36,638 nt of DNA from positions 1-36,638 of IMG/VR virus record IMGVR_UViG_3300046011_005003. One strand, written 5' to 3'. Position 1 is the stretch's first letter. Every line of letters starts with the position of its first letter. The DNA comes from a virus. This document shows positions 5,381-15,622 of the stretch, piece after piece. A model generated the notes under the pieces. It worked only from the letters and a program-made list of their open reading frames with translations. It was not told the DNA's origin and did not search any database. Made by a program: the position numbers and the translations under genes.

Positions 5381-5881
5381 CTATGGCCCCCAGGGGTCTT
5401 GTTCGGTTCCTGCCCCGTTGATGGCCTGGCCTTTAATGGCAACAGTGTTGACAGGTATAGTCGTAGCCTGCAATGCCGCTACAACCTCTGCTGCGACCTC
5501 TGCTGCTGTTGGACCGGTACTGCCACTTGTACTGATACCTTGCGCCTGCACAGGTACGGTGTAGTTCACGTTTACCTGATAGTTGCCAAGTGTCCTTACT
5601 ACCGGCGTACCTCCACCCTCGACAAACAGGTTGCCAGTGATAGTCAGGTCGTGGTTTGATTCCATCGGTCTAACTCTCCACGTACCCTGAAGGAAGTAGT
5701 ACGGTGGAATCGACAAGCCACCACCTAGGTCGTCAGACCCCACTTGCCGAATCACTATCCCGTACTTGCCATTATCGCTTGTAGCCGCCCAATCTTCCCA
5801 TCTGCTGAATATTTCGGTGGCGGTTACGCTGGCAGAGTCAAGTATTATTCTTTTGTTGGATGCGTCAAAAGTGATAGCCAC
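5381..5881 (-). CDS. Tail-associated structural protein
   Basis: This 166-residue protein resembles a phage protein often found beside tail-fibre genes: an N-terminal Phe-Asp-Ala-x-Asn-Lys-Arg-Ile-Ile segment, a middle stretch with Tyr-Phe-Leu-x-Gly and Trp-Arg-Val-Arg-Pro-Met-Glu, and a Gly-rich region. The match is from memory. An Ala-rich helix lies near the C-terminus (about 125-140). It follows the large gene at 5891 by 9 bp in the same operon and is probably a virion tip or fibre-associated protein. Confidence 0.7.
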   Translation of the reverse strand: MAITFDASNKRIILDSASVTATEIFSRWEDWAATSDNGKYGIVIRQVGSDDLGGGLSIPPYYFLQGTWRVRPMESNHDLTITGNLFVEGGGTPVVRTLGNYQVNVNYTVPVQAQGISTSGSTGPTAAEVAAEVVAALQATTIPVNTVAIKGQAINGAGTEQDPWGP

Positions 5882-5890
5882 AAGATCCCC

Positions 5891-7276
5891 TTACGCTGCT
5901 GAGTACACACGATCTGCTTCTGCTACCAATGATAGGCTTATGCCTTTTGATCGGGATAAAGTGCCAGTAGCAACGGCATACTTACCTGAACCGGGACGAA
6001 TACCAATTAACGTGACTGGCTTGTCCGTACCGGCTGTACCACCAAGCGTGTCTCCGTCGTAGTCAAAGGTAAAAGCAATGGTTCCTGTGCTGATAGTCCC
6101 CGTAATAGGGTTATCTTCTGCATCTTGAACAGTGATTGCACCAGACTCACCAAAGTCATCACCAGCGGCAGGGCCTGTGGTGAACATCAGCCGATAAGAT
6201 GAGCCTGCTCCAACAAGCACCGAGTTGAATGCCATGTTGCCAGCAGCAGTGTATGGGTTAGTACGCTTAACAGCGTTCTTGTCGTAGAACTCAACACGGT
6301 TACTATCAGCAGCAAGAACGTCATCAATGTAGACCCCTGTGGCTGTCTCAAGAGTATCTCCGGTAAACTTGAGTAGATCAGCAGCAGTCTTGCCTGTTAC
6401 TGTGCCAGCATCACCGCCTACGTTTATGTTGCTGTTCTGACGAAGCAGGTATTGGATCTTTGCATAGATCTGCTCAAGTGTGCCGCCGTTGCCTTCAATG
6501 ATAATCCTGAAAGGATAGCTTATGGCCCCAATAGTCCTGCTTTGGTCGCTGGTGTAGTAAGCAACAGTGATACCAGAGTAAGGCGCACCTGACATTGCAC
6601 TGTCACCTGTTGCCTGTACAGCACCAAGTAACGTAGTGATCTTTAGGTCATCCTCGTTTGACACAAGGAAGTTGACCTTATTAGCACCAGTTCCGGTAGC
6701 ACCAGTATCTGCCAGAATGGATGATTTAAATTTCTTGCCATATTCACGGCAGAATGTCTTAGCATAGGTACGCTTATCAAAGTTACCGTGGGTAGAGTCG
6801 CCATAGACTTTAACGCCTACGTTAAACTGATCTGTAAAAGGAAAGTTGGTAGGAGCATCAGCAGCATCCAAGTGATAGTATGGCTGAACAGTGGTTGCTG
6901 GAGTTATTTCACCCAGACCAATGAATCCTGCGTACTGTTGCAACAAAACACCGGCTGCCGAGTATTCCGACCAACCACCATCACGTAGTGCGTTCCTTGT
7001 GGTATCGTCAGCGAATGACCAGCCTGAGAAAGTAGCACCATCGGTGCCTATCTGAAACTGGCCCGAAAGTGCGTCAATGGCATAACATGGGAATGGACTA
7101 TCTTGATAGGTACTTGTAGCCCACAAATCCACCAGCTTTGAATACAGAGCTTGCCAGCTAACACCATCCTTAAACACTAATCCACCAGCAGCAAGAAACT
7201 GAATAGTCTTGGCTGGCTCGTTTATCACAAGGTTGGTTCCCACCACCAACGAGGTTTTACTTGTTATCTTAGCCAT
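5891..7276 (-). CDS. Tail tip / fibre-associated structural protein
   Basis: This 461-residue protein is Gly-, Thr- and Ala-rich with many short beta strands, has no signal peptide and looks like a virion protein. A C-terminal region (about 370-450) resembles an Ig-like or jelly-roll beta domain. AAGGAG precedes the ATG. It lies between the giant fibre gene and several small tail-associated genes and is likely part of the distal adsorption apparatus. No precise family is claimed. Confidence 0.7.
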   Translation of the reverse strand: MAKITSKTSLVVGTNLVINEPAKTIQFLAAGGLVFKDGVSWQALYSKLVDLWATSTYQDSPFPCYAIDALSGQFQIGTDGATFSGWSFADDTTRNALRDGGWSEYSAAGVLLQQYAGFIGLGEITPATTVQPYYHLDAADAPTNFPFTDQFNVGVKVYGDSTHGNFDKRTYAKTFCREYGKKFKSSILADTGATGTGANKVNFLVSNEDDLKITTLLGAVQATGDSAMSGAPYSGITVAYYTSDQSRTIGAISYPFRIIIEGNGGTLEQIYAKIQYLLRQNSNINVGGDAGTVTGKTAADLLKFTGDTLETATGVYIDDVLAADSNRVEFYDKNAVKRTNPYTAAGNMAFNSVLVGAGSSYRLMFTTGPAAGDDFGESGAITVQDAEDNPITGTISTGTIAFTFDYDGDTLGGTAGTDKPVTLIGIRPGSGKYAVATGTLSRSKGISLSLVAEADRVYSAA

Positions 7277-7288
7277 TGGTTACTCCTT

Positions 7289-10200
7289 CTATGCTGTATA
7301 GTTGCGGTCTTGTGTAAGAGAAATTGGAATGCTTGAATCGGTAGTGCTTATGCTTAAACCTCTAAGATACTGTGGTACATATCCCGGCTTAATAAACCCT
7401 ACGTCAATGGTATCTGCTCCTGAATACACGTAAGGAATACTTGTGCTTCCATATGAATCCACCTGATACAGGATGTTAGATGTCCCCGCCTCAAGTACCA
7501 CCATATCCGTACCCGTTGGTAATCCTGTGAACGTCAGCGTATTCACGTCCAGCGGGTAAGTATTACCCGTCATATCTGCCCAAGAGGAAGTCATGTAAAT
7601 CCGTAGGTAAGTTATGGCTACCGTGTTTGTGGTAACTGTCGTGATCCGCCACTTCATCTTGAAACCAGTAGCGGCAATCGTCTCAGTGATCAGGTTTGCT
7701 GCCGACATGGTTTTCCAAGCACCATAACCACTGCCGGTGTCCAGAGCGTACTCAAGCAAGTAGTTGCCTATTGTGCCACCGGACATGAGCGGAGTGATGT
7801 TTTGGAATGCTGTGTAACCTTTCACCCAATCAGAGGTTTCCCAGATGGCTTGATTGCCGACAACACCCATCAGGATACCACCTGCGCTGTTATACTTTGC
7901 TGTGCCTGATACCATCGTAAAATATGTAGCTGTTTCAGTTGTTGGCTCATTGCAGCACAGCACAAACTCGTTACGATTTACTCCGATGAACTGCTGGCTG
8001 AAGTGCGTCCCATAGATGGATGCCTGCCCTGTCGCAGTCAGGTTGCCAGAAAGCCCTTTGACTGTTTCGTTCAAGTCTGCATGTACCGGACCGTAGATAG
8101 CGTGAGTGCCTATCTGGTATTGGTTTTTCAGGAACACTGATTCAACGATAACACCCTTGTTGGTGTTTACCCCTGTAAGCAATCCTGTCCGTACTCTGTC
8201 AAAGTAGATTCTTTGCAGCTTCACGTTAGCGTTTGCAGCACCTTCCACAACAGCCGTTCCAAGTGCGTACAGGTTCGGTGCCCAAGTGCCACCGCTTAAC
8301 GGTACTGATGGAATACCCACATTGCGAACCTTGATGTTTGATGAAGCCGCATAGGTAACGACACCGTTATACGGATGGACGTTTGGCACAGTGCCGTTCA
8401 GCCCGAATGTCACCCCGTCTATGGTCACGTTGGACGAAGATGCGATGTTGAACGCATAGTACGGAGTTGTTGCGTTTGTGTAGCCAGTGATCCTGTCGTT
8501 ATAATCTAGGTTATTAAAGGTGATGTTGTCGCAAAGCGTAGTGATTGATATTGTACCGTTGTAAACACGGCAGTTGTTAAACGTAATATTAGTGCAAGTA
8601 TTGATCGAGAGTGGGTAGCCAGTTGAACGTGCGTACTGCACAATACCAAAATCACAGTCATCAAAAGTTGTGCCGATGTTGTAATAAAGGGCTACAGCGT
8701 GGCCCGTTGTTCCCGGAGCGTTGGTTCTTGGGAACGAACTGGCTTTGATCGTGCCACCCGCAAAGCAGGACTGGAAGTTCAGTATGTTTAAGTCTTGGGC
8801 TGTTAAGCCACCGACAATAACCTCTTCCAGCCAGACTGCTGTTGCACATTCCTGAAGCAGAATACTGTCAGCAGTGCTTGTATATTTGAGGCTTACTGAA
8901 TACGGCTGGAGCAGGTTGAAGTACCAGTTGCCTGCGGTCAGGTATTCACAGTCAATCGCTCCTGCTGCTGTAACGGCAAACTCAGGTCGAGAGGTTATAG
9001 TGGCGTGAGGGGCAATGTTTGTTGCCCTTGTCCCTGTAGCGCAACTCATACCTATGATGTTTGGAATCCTGACCTTGCAACCTGAAGCCCAGACGTAACC
9101 AATATCAAACTTCAGCGATACGTTGCTTGTGGTGATCGCTGCAGTGAATGGCATGTTGATGGTCAGCGTAGTGGTCGAGGGAACGGTCTTTATTGTGTAA
9201 GCACCGTCTACCCCTGCGCCTGATGTAAAGTCGCAGTAGATCCTGTTACCTATCGCAAGGTTATGTACGGCACTGGTGGTGATGGTAAGCGTGTGATACG
9301 CCGTTGCTGCACCAGCGGTCAAAGCTACTGTGTGTGGGTATTTAGCCCAATATATTGCTGTGGTTGTAACAGCATAAATCTCTCTGGTTCCATCAACACC
9401 TGTGCCTGATGTCACGTCAAGGTAGACTGATTCCCCTACGTTGCAGCCGTGAGCGGTAAAGGTAACAGCGATACCTTCTCTTGAGGACACGTTGCCGGAA
9501 GTGTTTGCTGCTGTGATAGAAACCGTGAAATAGTACGGGTCAAGGACAGTCGCGGTATATATGCCGTCTGGTGCTGTGCCTGTGGTGAAGTCGAGTCCTG
9601 TTTGTTGTCCATCAACAAGGAAATGACCAGCAGAGCAATAGACTGTGCATACATTGGATGCCAGCACATAAGTTCCTGCCCGTGTCAGTGAAGCGTAGGT
9701 TGATGCTTGAGCCGCAACAGATACATACGTTCCTGTCAGGGTCTCAGCTTCACCAATCTGTATCTGTCCTGAACCGATAGACTTAACCACGGACTGTCTA
9801 CGGTCTGATTCTCCTTGTGCTGCTCCTATATGCTGCTTTGCCCAACCGTTTGTTGCTGAGAACAGAGCTGGTACTTTGTCATAGTTATTGGAGCCGGGAC
9901 TTGATTCAATCCATACGGCAGGGACATAAGTTGCTGCACCACCACCGTTAGTCGGGACTTGGATAACCTGACCTCTGGCGCCAGTAGTGTTATCAAGATA
10001 GAACCATTGTCCTCTTGTTGTGTATTTACCCAGACGTGGCACAGTGATATTTGCAGCATCATCGTGGACGACTTCAATCCAGCCTGCTACATCAGCACCC
10101 GCAGCAGTTGCAGCGATACCTGTCAAGGCTCCTGCTGCGAATGCTCCGCCTGTGACTTCCCTGAGCTTGATAAAACCTGTGGCCCCTATAGTTGTTGAAG

Positions 10201-10513
10201 GTGCTGAAGTAAGAGATGCCCAATAGCCTAGGAAATAACCAGAAACGCCACCCTGAGTAATAGTTGTTCCGATAGAGCAAGTACCTGATCCGCCAGTAAT
10301 AGCAAGCCAGCGAACTTGAGTAGCATCGATGAATACCTCGCCCTCGTTACAGGTGATTGACCCAAGAGAGCCAGTCATTGAAGTGGGGCTGTTTAGGTGG
10401 AATCTGGTGTCAGTACGGATAGTGAATTTTGCGCCACTATTGACGGTCCATGCCTCACCAGCCGTACGTGCTACACCGCCGTCCAAATATGTATCTACGG
10501 CTATTGTTGCCAT
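7289..10513 (-). CDS. Large tail fibre/spike with beta-helix
   Basis: This 1074-residue protein is probably the main receptor-binding fibre or spike. Residues 288-345, 348-405 and 407-468 are three related repeats, each with an Asp-Phe/Val-Thr-Ser/Thr-Gly-x-x-x-Asp-Gly core. Residues about 560-730 have the Asn-Ile-Thr-Phe-Asn-Asn-Cys/Leu rungs of a right-handed parallel beta-helix, as in spikes that bind or cut surface polysaccharide. The C-terminal part (about 860-1074) is Thr-rich and beta-prone. A GGGGG stretch precedes the ATG. No catalytic residues can be named from sequence alone. Confidence 0.8.
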   Translation of the reverse strand: MATIAVDTYLDGGVARTAGEAWTVNSGAKFTIRTDTRFHLNSPTSMTGSLGSITCNEGEVFIDATQVRWLAITGGSGTCSIGTTITQGGVSGYFLGYWASLTSAPSTTIGATGFIKLREVTGGAFAAGALTGIAATAAGADVAGWIEVVHDDAANITVPRLGKYTTRGQWFYLDNTTGARGQVIQVPTNGGGAATYVPAVWIESSPGSNNYDKVPALFSATNGWAKQHIGAAQGESDRRQSVVKSIGSGQIQIGEAETLTGTYVSVAAQASTYASLTRAGTYVLASNVCTVYCSAGHFLVDGQQTGLDFTTGTAPDGIYTATVLDPYYFTVSITAANTSGNVSSREGIAVTFTAHGCNVGESVYLDVTSGTGVDGTREIYAVTTTAIYWAKYPHTVALTAGAATAYHTLTITTSAVHNLAIGNRIYCDFTSGAGVDGAYTIKTVPSTTTLTINMPFTAAITTSNVSLKFDIGYVWASGCKVRIPNIIGMSCATGTRATNIAPHATITSRPEFAVTAAGAIDCEYLTAGNWYFNLLQPYSVSLKYTSTADSILLQECATAVWLEEVIVGGLTAQDLNILNFQSCFAGGTIKASSFPRTNAPGTTGHAVALYYNIGTTFDDCDFGIVQYARSTGYPLSINTCTNITFNNCRVYNGTISITTLCDNITFNNLDYNDRITGYTNATTPYYAFNIASSSNVTIDGVTFGLNGTVPNVHPYNGVVTYAASSNIKVRNVGIPSVPLSGGTWAPNLYALGTAVVEGAANANVKLQRIYFDRVRTGLLTGVNTNKGVIVESVFLKNQYQIGTHAIYGPVHADLNETVKGLSGNLTATGQASIYGTHFSQQFIGVNRNEFVLCCNEPTTETATYFTMVSGTAKYNSAGGILMGVVGNQAIWETSDWVKGYTAFQNITPLMSGGTIGNYLLEYALDTGSGYGAWKTMSAANLITETIAATGFKMKWRITTVTTNTVAITYLRIYMTSSWADMTGNTYPLDVNTLTFTGLPTGTDMVVLEAGTSNILYQVDSYGSTSIPYVYSGADTIDVGFIKPGYVPQYLRGLSISTTDSSIPISLTQDRNYTA

Positions 10514-11032
10514 TTAATGCCCCCAGACTAGACCACTTGTTGGCTTAACAAACCTCATGGTGCAGCAAATAGGAGAAGGCCGATCTGGATAGGGCAACTT
10601 CCAGCCTATCAGCCAGTTGAAGTCATAACTTTCTGTTACCCCTATTTTACCATTCCAGAAGAACCATCCTGTATCCGCCACATATAGAATGTTGTCGTGA
10701 GAACCGTACATTGTAAGCGTGTAGTCAGTCTGTGGAGCCAGTTTATATGCAAACCCATAGGCAGGGTTACGCCATAGCCACATGAAGCGGCATACCCATA
10801 CCTGCCATCCACTCAGTAAGTTATATGGCACGTCAAGCCACGGTCTATGCTCTGTTTGCCAGCCGTTGTCACCATCAAGGCTATTATCCCATGTTTGAAA
10901 CCACCAGCACCATGAAGGTAGCCAAGCGTTCTTTTGAAACAGGACAAGGAATGGAACAAGAACGTATGTTGCTACCGTTGCCAAGATGAAGAGGGGCAGC
11001 ATCAGCAGGTATCTCAGTATTCCGAGTGTCAT
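10514..11032 (-). CDS. Membrane-anchored Trp-rich phage protein
   Basis: This 172-residue protein has one N-terminal transmembrane segment (about 8-32) and an unusually Trp- and Tyr-rich body with a Trp-Arg-Asn-Pro-Ala-Tyr-Gly-Phe motif (about 87-94). It resembles a family of phage proteins found beside tail fibres (DUF7338-like, from memory). It overlaps the upstream gene by 4 bp (ATGA) and abuts the fibre gene. A role in host surface modification or exclusion is possible but unproven. Confidence 0.7.
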   Translation of the reverse strand: MTLGILRYLLMLPLFILATVATYVLVPFLVLFQKNAWLPSWCWWFQTWDNSLDGDNGWQTEHRPWLDVPYNLLSGWQVWVCRFMWLWRNPAYGFAYKLAPQTDYTLTMYGSHDNILYVADTGWFFWNGKIGVTESYDFNWLIGWKLPYPDRPSPICCTMRFVKPTSGLVWGH

Positions 11033-11319
11033 AGCAGCCCCTGTAACTCAGTTCTCAAAGCAAGGGCTTGAGCGTTAAGGGTGGCAAGATAGGCTGTGTC
11101 ACCTTCCGCTACAGGTCTGATACGCTTGATGTCTAGTGCGGCAAGCTTGTTTTTAATCTCTGCTATGCGAGGGTTTGGCACAGGGTCAGCAGGTTCAGGC
11201 GTGTTGCCATCGGCAAGCCATTGGAGATAGGCTTGATAGTCAGTGTTAGCTTCTGCAAACGGAATACAGGCGTTGTCTGTCAGTCTTATTATTGAATTTC
11301 CATTTGTAAGTTTATACAT
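11029..11319 (-). CDS. Tail fibre assembly-like protein
   Basis: This 96-residue protein has an N-terminal segment with Ile-Pro-x-Ala-Glu-x-Asn-x-Asp-Tyr and a Tyr-Leu-x-Trp-Leu helix, followed by a Pro-rich linker and a C-terminal helix. That pattern is common in short proteins encoded after tail-fibre genes, thought to aid fibre folding or assembly. GGGAG precedes the ATG. It follows the fibre gene at 11331 by 11 bp. Confidence 0.75.
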   Translation of the reverse strand: MYKLTNGNSIIRLTDNACIPFAEANTDYQAYLQWLADGNTPEPADPVPNPRIAEIKNKLAALDIKRIRPVAEGDTAYLATLNAQALALRTELQGLL

Positions 11320-11330
11320 ATAAACACTCC

Positions 11331-12353
11331 CTAGAGTTCGGCAGAAAAGGTTAGGAAATCATCAGCACTATTGGTTTGAAGTATCCAGTTGGTAGCCGTG
11401 GTAGAAATCACTTTTAAACTAAACCCAGTAGGGTGCGGAGCCTCCAAATAAGGACCGGAGCAACCTGCAACCACCCATGTCCCGCTAGTCACACATGAAG
11501 GAGCAGTCCTCATGGTAACAGGAAACGATATAGGGGTTTGAAACTCTTGACCAACCCCTGATGAGATACCAAACCACCTAAAGGAATCCGCATCTCCATG
11601 TTGCTGATAATACCTCTGGCACAAAGCCAACTCAGTACCAATCGGGCGGTGTTCAAAGGGAGTTGCAACAGTGCCTAGCTCAAGCTGTACTTTGCTTACT
11701 GTGCCAGGGCCAAACTCAATGGTAGTATCTGTGCCACCAGTGATTGAACCGGTTACGCCAGAAGCACCATAACTACCTGCGCCAATCTTGCCTTGCGCTG
11801 TGCCTGTCCAACTCAATACATAAGTACCACTTTGCAGGTTTAGACCTTCAACCACTTGCCGCAATATTTTACCTGCCGGAATAGTAACGGTGGTTACGTT
11901 AGCGGTCGTGCTGAATGTGTAGGTATCTGCACTGGCTGCCATCTTCCAACGGTCGTGACCGTAAAGCCCTGCTCCAACAGCAGCACCGGAAACGTAGACT
12001 CGCTGGTTGATACCGAAGTTGCCGTTGATTATTACGTTGCGGAAACCAGACAATGCCCCACCGTCAAAGGCTAGTTTGGCGTTGGTGATTGTAGCGTTTC
12101 CGAGTAGTGGCGCATTTAGCACTTGCCCCGTCGATAGTGTTAAAATATCAATCCAAGCGTTGTTTGCGGCATTGCGCTGTTTTAACTTGTTGTTTGCCGT
12201 ATCCGCCCAGAACATAAACGGATAGGTCGCGCCTGGTTCGGTTGCCCCACTGCTATTGCTTACAGCCGCCTGCAATGCGGCATTGATTGCCGCCCGCATG
12301 GTAGGGCCGGTGTTGGCGTCCAGCGTGGTAATATCAAAATCATGCTGACTCAT
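11331..12353 (-). CDS. Tail fibre protein
   Basis: This 340-residue protein has an N-terminal virion-attachment part (1-100) and a C-terminal region with the [11 protein letters not shown] motif (about 108-118), a Gly-His-Asp-Arg-Trp motif, a Gln-Leu-Glu-x-Gly stretch and Phe-Glu-His-Arg-Pro. These are hallmarks of many phage fibre C-terminal domains. It lies directly after the tail hub gene, where lambda-like phages encode their fibres, with AAGGAGG before the ATG. Confidence 0.85.
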   Translation of the reverse strand: MSQHDFDITTLDANTGPTMRAAINAALQAAVSNSSGATEPGATYPFMFWADTANNKLKQRNAANNAWIDILTLSTGQVLNAPLLGNATITNAKLAFDGGALSGFRNVIINGNFGINQRVYVSGAAVGAGLYGHDRWKMAASADTYTFSTTANVTTVTIPAGKILRQVVEGLNLQSGTYVLSWTGTAQGKIGAGSYGASGVTGSITGGTDTTIEFGPGTVSKVQLELGTVATPFEHRPIGTELALCQRYYQQHGDADSFRWFGISSGVGQEFQTPISFPVTMRTAPSCVTSGTWVVAGCSGPYLEAPHPTGFSLKVISTTATNWILQTNSADDFLTFSAEL

Positions 12354-12365
12354 GGTGCTGCCTCC

Positions 12366-15197
12366 TTAATATCCTACTGATTGCCAGTCTATGGTACGGG
12401 CCACACCAGACCCTGCATTCAGGACCTGCATGGTGAAGCCAGATGTCGTGATGTTGGTGATTTTTTCCGTGTCCCCGCTGGTTGCTCCGATAATAGTGGT
12501 CCTGACTATAGGTGGTACCATGTAGGGGGTAGAAAAATTGATAGAGGTACCGCCAGAAGCAATGTCCACGCCTTGACCGCGCTCTGCCCTGTCCGGCATA
12601 TCAACATCCACGGCAAAGGACGAAACCTGTGGTACGTTTGTTGGTATGGTGGTTGCCAGTTTCAGGCGGAACTGCAACGACATTGCGGTGTAGTCCCCAG
12701 CGACAAACGGCATCCAGTCACCCCAGTTGCTGCCGTCCATACTGGTGCGTATCTGCGGCTGGACGTTTACGCCAGGGACAACAGAGCCGTCAAAGTTTGC
12801 TACTGCATCAAAGTCCTGCACTGAATCAAAGAGTGAAGAGGTATCAACCGCTGCATAATCTACCTGCACAGCACAGCGGGAGGTTTGCACCGTGCCAAGA
12901 TCAACCTGTTCTGCCATGGCATAGTAACCCTCTGGCCGGGCTCCACCATAGGTGTCAATATTGGCCCAGGCATCCCAGTCAGTCAGATCGTCAACCAGGC
13001 CGGCCATATCAAGATACAGTTTGCCTGCCAGTTCATAGCAGCCGGTTTTGCTTCCCGGCCACGTTGCGCCGTCATCAGCAACGGCAATAGCGTTGTAATT
13101 TGCAAGACTGGGTATGGTGGTGATAACGCTGGCAGCGACAAGGCTTTCACGCAGGCCGGTGTCTATGGCCTTTACCAGGTAAATGCCGTCAAGCGCGGCT
13201 GGTATGGTTAAGGTGGTTGAAAAGGCGGTTCCCATGTCAAGAGCGTTTTCCCAGGCTGATGCAGGGTTATTGCTGAACCGCACTGAGTAGTTGAGCAGAT
13301 CAACATCAGCCACGGCATCCCAGGAGAGGATCAGGCCGCCGTATGATGTTGCCGAGGCGCGCAAGTTTAGAACGTTTGCGGGGGGGGCGGTTTTGCCAAG
13401 CACTTTAACCGTCAGAGACGAAGGGGCGGATGTAACGCCCAGCATACTTACTGCCATAACGGCAAATGTATGGTTTCCATCGGTGACATCATTGATAACA
13501 AAGGCATCATCAATAGTTTGTCCCTGGCTTATACCGTCCATCTGCACTATGTAATAATTAACTGTGGCGCTGGTAGCCTGCCAATCAAGCTGCACCTGGG
13601 TGAAAAAACCAGTGCCGTTTGATAATGTCTTGAGTGATTCTGTTGCTGTCAGCCCTTGCGGGGCAGGCACGTTAAACGGATCAGGCAGCATGGTGTTTGG
13701 TGCCGGATCAACAACGGTTTCCATGCCACTGTTCCAATCATATGATGCCGCTGATTCTTCGATTAGAGACAGGTTTACGCCCCCATTCTCTGACATCTCC
13801 CATTTAATAACCCGGAACTCTTTTTCTACCCAACCCATGCTTGCTATTGACAGTGGCACCACATCGCCGGGCTTCAGGCCAAACAGTGATAGTTTGCCGG
13901 GCAGAGAAACGACAATTCCCTGCAGTTCACGCTCAAGGTGTATTTTTGCCAGTCTTTGTGCAGTGGCACTGCTGGTGGTAAATGACAGCTCTATGTCTTG
14001 TGCCAGTTCCCTGCCGTCCAGTGTTTTTGATAAGCTATTAGTCACATAAGGAAAATCAACAGGCTGCCAATATTCAGTAGGGTCACAAAACGTACCCCTC
14101 ACCGTATTAAATTTATCTCTGGATGATTTAGTGGGCTGAACACCCAAGGCTCCAGAAAGGTCAGACTCGGTAATAATATAATCAACCGGGGCAGTGTAGG
14201 CTGCAGGCTGAATATAATACTGGCCCTGTGACCATACTACATTGCCAACCGCACCGGTAAGCAGCTTTTTGACAATATCAATCGGCTTTTCTGCAGCTCC
14301 AAATGTTCCGTTCATGGTATAACGCTTTTCGGTGCCGCCCGACGCAAGGGCGATATCTTCATCGCAAATATTAGCTGCTATTACCGCCTGGTTATTATTT
14401 ATTTCATCAGGGGTTGCTAATATGCCGTAGGCTTTTGTTAAATAATCCCGTATGCAAAGAGCCCAATTGTTTGTATAGCCGGTTGTGCCTGTTCGTGGGT
14501 CATAAATCTGATTATTGCCTTTAACTACGCATTTAATATTAGTAATACCATTGGGGAAAGCCTTTGAATTGTATTCAAGCCGAACAACAACGTAGGCCAC
14601 ACCACGCAATCTATGGTTGGCAGTCCACTGTCCGCCGGATGCCGCCATTAATCCAGCGTCTGCTGCCTGATCTGGGCTGCCCAGGTGTTTGGTTATTTCG
14701 ACCAGGCTTCTGGTGGAAGCGGGGGAGTCAACCACCCATATCTGCCCAAGGTAGTTAACATTCCCATATTCGTCCGGCTCTGAATACTGATCAACCCAAT
14801 GGCCAACCTCTGCCACAGACACACTAAAAACAGGATCTGTTGAAAGCTTGTCACCTAAATAGACGTCTCCTATTTCTTCGACCTGATGCCCGGCCAGGGC
14901 AATAAGCATATACAAGTATTCATGTGCCGCGCCGGTTGATAATATATAGACAAGCGGACCAGACACCATCACCTGGCCATAGATAAATTGACGTGGCTCC
15001 ACTGAAGATCTGACAACCTGTGTTCTGTCCCGCAGCGATGAAGCGTTACCGCCCATGGACGGGGTTTTCATAGTTGCCATCATGTATGCGGAATAGGCTA
15101 TGGCCACCACCATAACAATGGCCGATACCAGCACCACAACTGCCATGGCGTAGGAGATACTAAGCGCTACCGCTATAGCTGAGACTACGCCTGACAT
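12366..15197 (-). CDS. Tail tip hub / host-specificity protein (gpJ-like)
   Basis: This 943-residue protein matches the central tail hub of siphoviruses (lambda gpJ-like). It has a hydrophobic N-terminus (about 5-42), a hub domain (about 60-480) and two fibronectin type III-like domains (about 511-600 and 603-690) that lead to the host-facing C-terminus. It caps the tail, contacts the cell and triggers DNA ejection. It starts 13 bp inside the end of the upstream gene, with AAAGG at good spacing. At 943 residues it is somewhat shorter than lambda gpJ. Confidence 0.85.
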   Translation of the reverse strand: MSGVVSAIAVALSISYAMAVVVLVSAIVMVVAIAYSAYMMATMKTPSMGGNASSLRDRTQVVRSSVEPRQFIYGQVMVSGPLVYILSTGAAHEYLYMLIALAGHQVEEIGDVYLGDKLSTDPVFSVSVAEVGHWVDQYSEPDEYGNVNYLGQIWVVDSPASTRSLVEITKHLGSPDQAADAGLMAASGGQWTANHRLRGVAYVVVRLEYNSKAFPNGITNIKCVVKGNNQIYDPRTGTTGYTNNWALCIRDYLTKAYGILATPDEINNNQAVIAANICDEDIALASGGTEKRYTMNGTFGAAEKPIDIVKKLLTGAVGNVVWSQGQYYIQPAAYTAPVDYIITESDLSGALGVQPTKSSRDKFNTVRGTFCDPTEYWQPVDFPYVTNSLSKTLDGRELAQDIELSFTTSSATAQRLAKIHLERELQGIVVSLPGKLSLFGLKPGDVVPLSIASMGWVEKEFRVIKWEMSENGGVNLSLIEESAASYDWNSGMETVVDPAPNTMLPDPFNVPAPQGLTATESLKTLSNGTGFFTQVQLDWQATSATVNYYIVQMDGISQGQTIDDAFVINDVTDGNHTFAVMAVSMLGVTSAPSSLTVKVLGKTAPPANVLNLRASATSYGGLILSWDAVADVDLLNYSVRFSNNPASAWENALDMGTAFSTTLTIPAALDGIYLVKAIDTGLRESLVAASVITTIPSLANYNAIAVADDGATWPGSKTGCYELAGKLYLDMAGLVDDLTDWDAWANIDTYGGARPEGYYAMAEQVDLGTVQTSRCAVQVDYAAVDTSSLFDSVQDFDAVANFDGSVVPGVNVQPQIRTSMDGSNWGDWMPFVAGDYTAMSLQFRLKLATTIPTNVPQVSSFAVDVDMPDRAERGQGVDIASGGTSINFSTPYMVPPIVRTTIIGATSGDTEKITNITTSGFTMQVLNAGSGVARTIDWQSVGY

Positions 15198-15622
15198 GAA
15201 TCTGCCTTTCTGGTTGAAAGCCTGCCATGTTCTTCAGTAAATTGGGCCTCTGCCTCTTCAACCGTTGCCGCATCGGTGGCAAAAAGCATGGTCAGGTGCA
15301 GTTCTGCGTGGGCAATAAACGCCTGCTTGCGCCCGGCACTGGCCTGTAGTACGTGGTAACCATGCAGGCGCATGGTTCTGTTACCTATAAAAACAGTCGT
15401 GTCACCAGATACAATCAACACTGTATTAACCTTGATCAACGCGCCGGTTATCATTACCCCCGCCGGTATACAAGCGGTACGGGCATACAGCCCCGCATGC
15501 AGCGTGTGTGTTATCTGGACAGCAATCTGCGGTTGCTGGAGCATCAGCTTTTCCAGCTCTTGCACTTTTGCAACCTCTGCAGGCAGCATAGCCGGTAGTA
15601 TGGACGCGCTCAGGTTATGCAC
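15185..15622 (-). CDS. Small beta-rich tail-module protein
   Basis: This 145-residue protein has an N-terminal helix, a central beta-rich region (about 40-115) that may form a cupin-like barrel, and an acidic helical end with Val-Glu-Glu-Ala-Glu. An ATG at 15667 would overlap the upstream gene by about 50 bp. The GTG at 15622 has GGAG at 7 bases and only an 8-bp overlap, so it is preferred. It is sandwiched between an acetyltransferase and the tail hub. The function is unknown. Confidence 0.65.
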   Translation of the reverse strand: MHNLSASILPAMLPAEVAKVQELEKLMLQQPQIAVQITHTLHAGLYARTACIPAGVMITGALIKVNTVLIVSGDTTVFIGNRTMRLHGYHVLQASAGRKQAFIAHAELHLTMLFATDAATVEEAEAQFTEEHGRLSTRKADSCQA

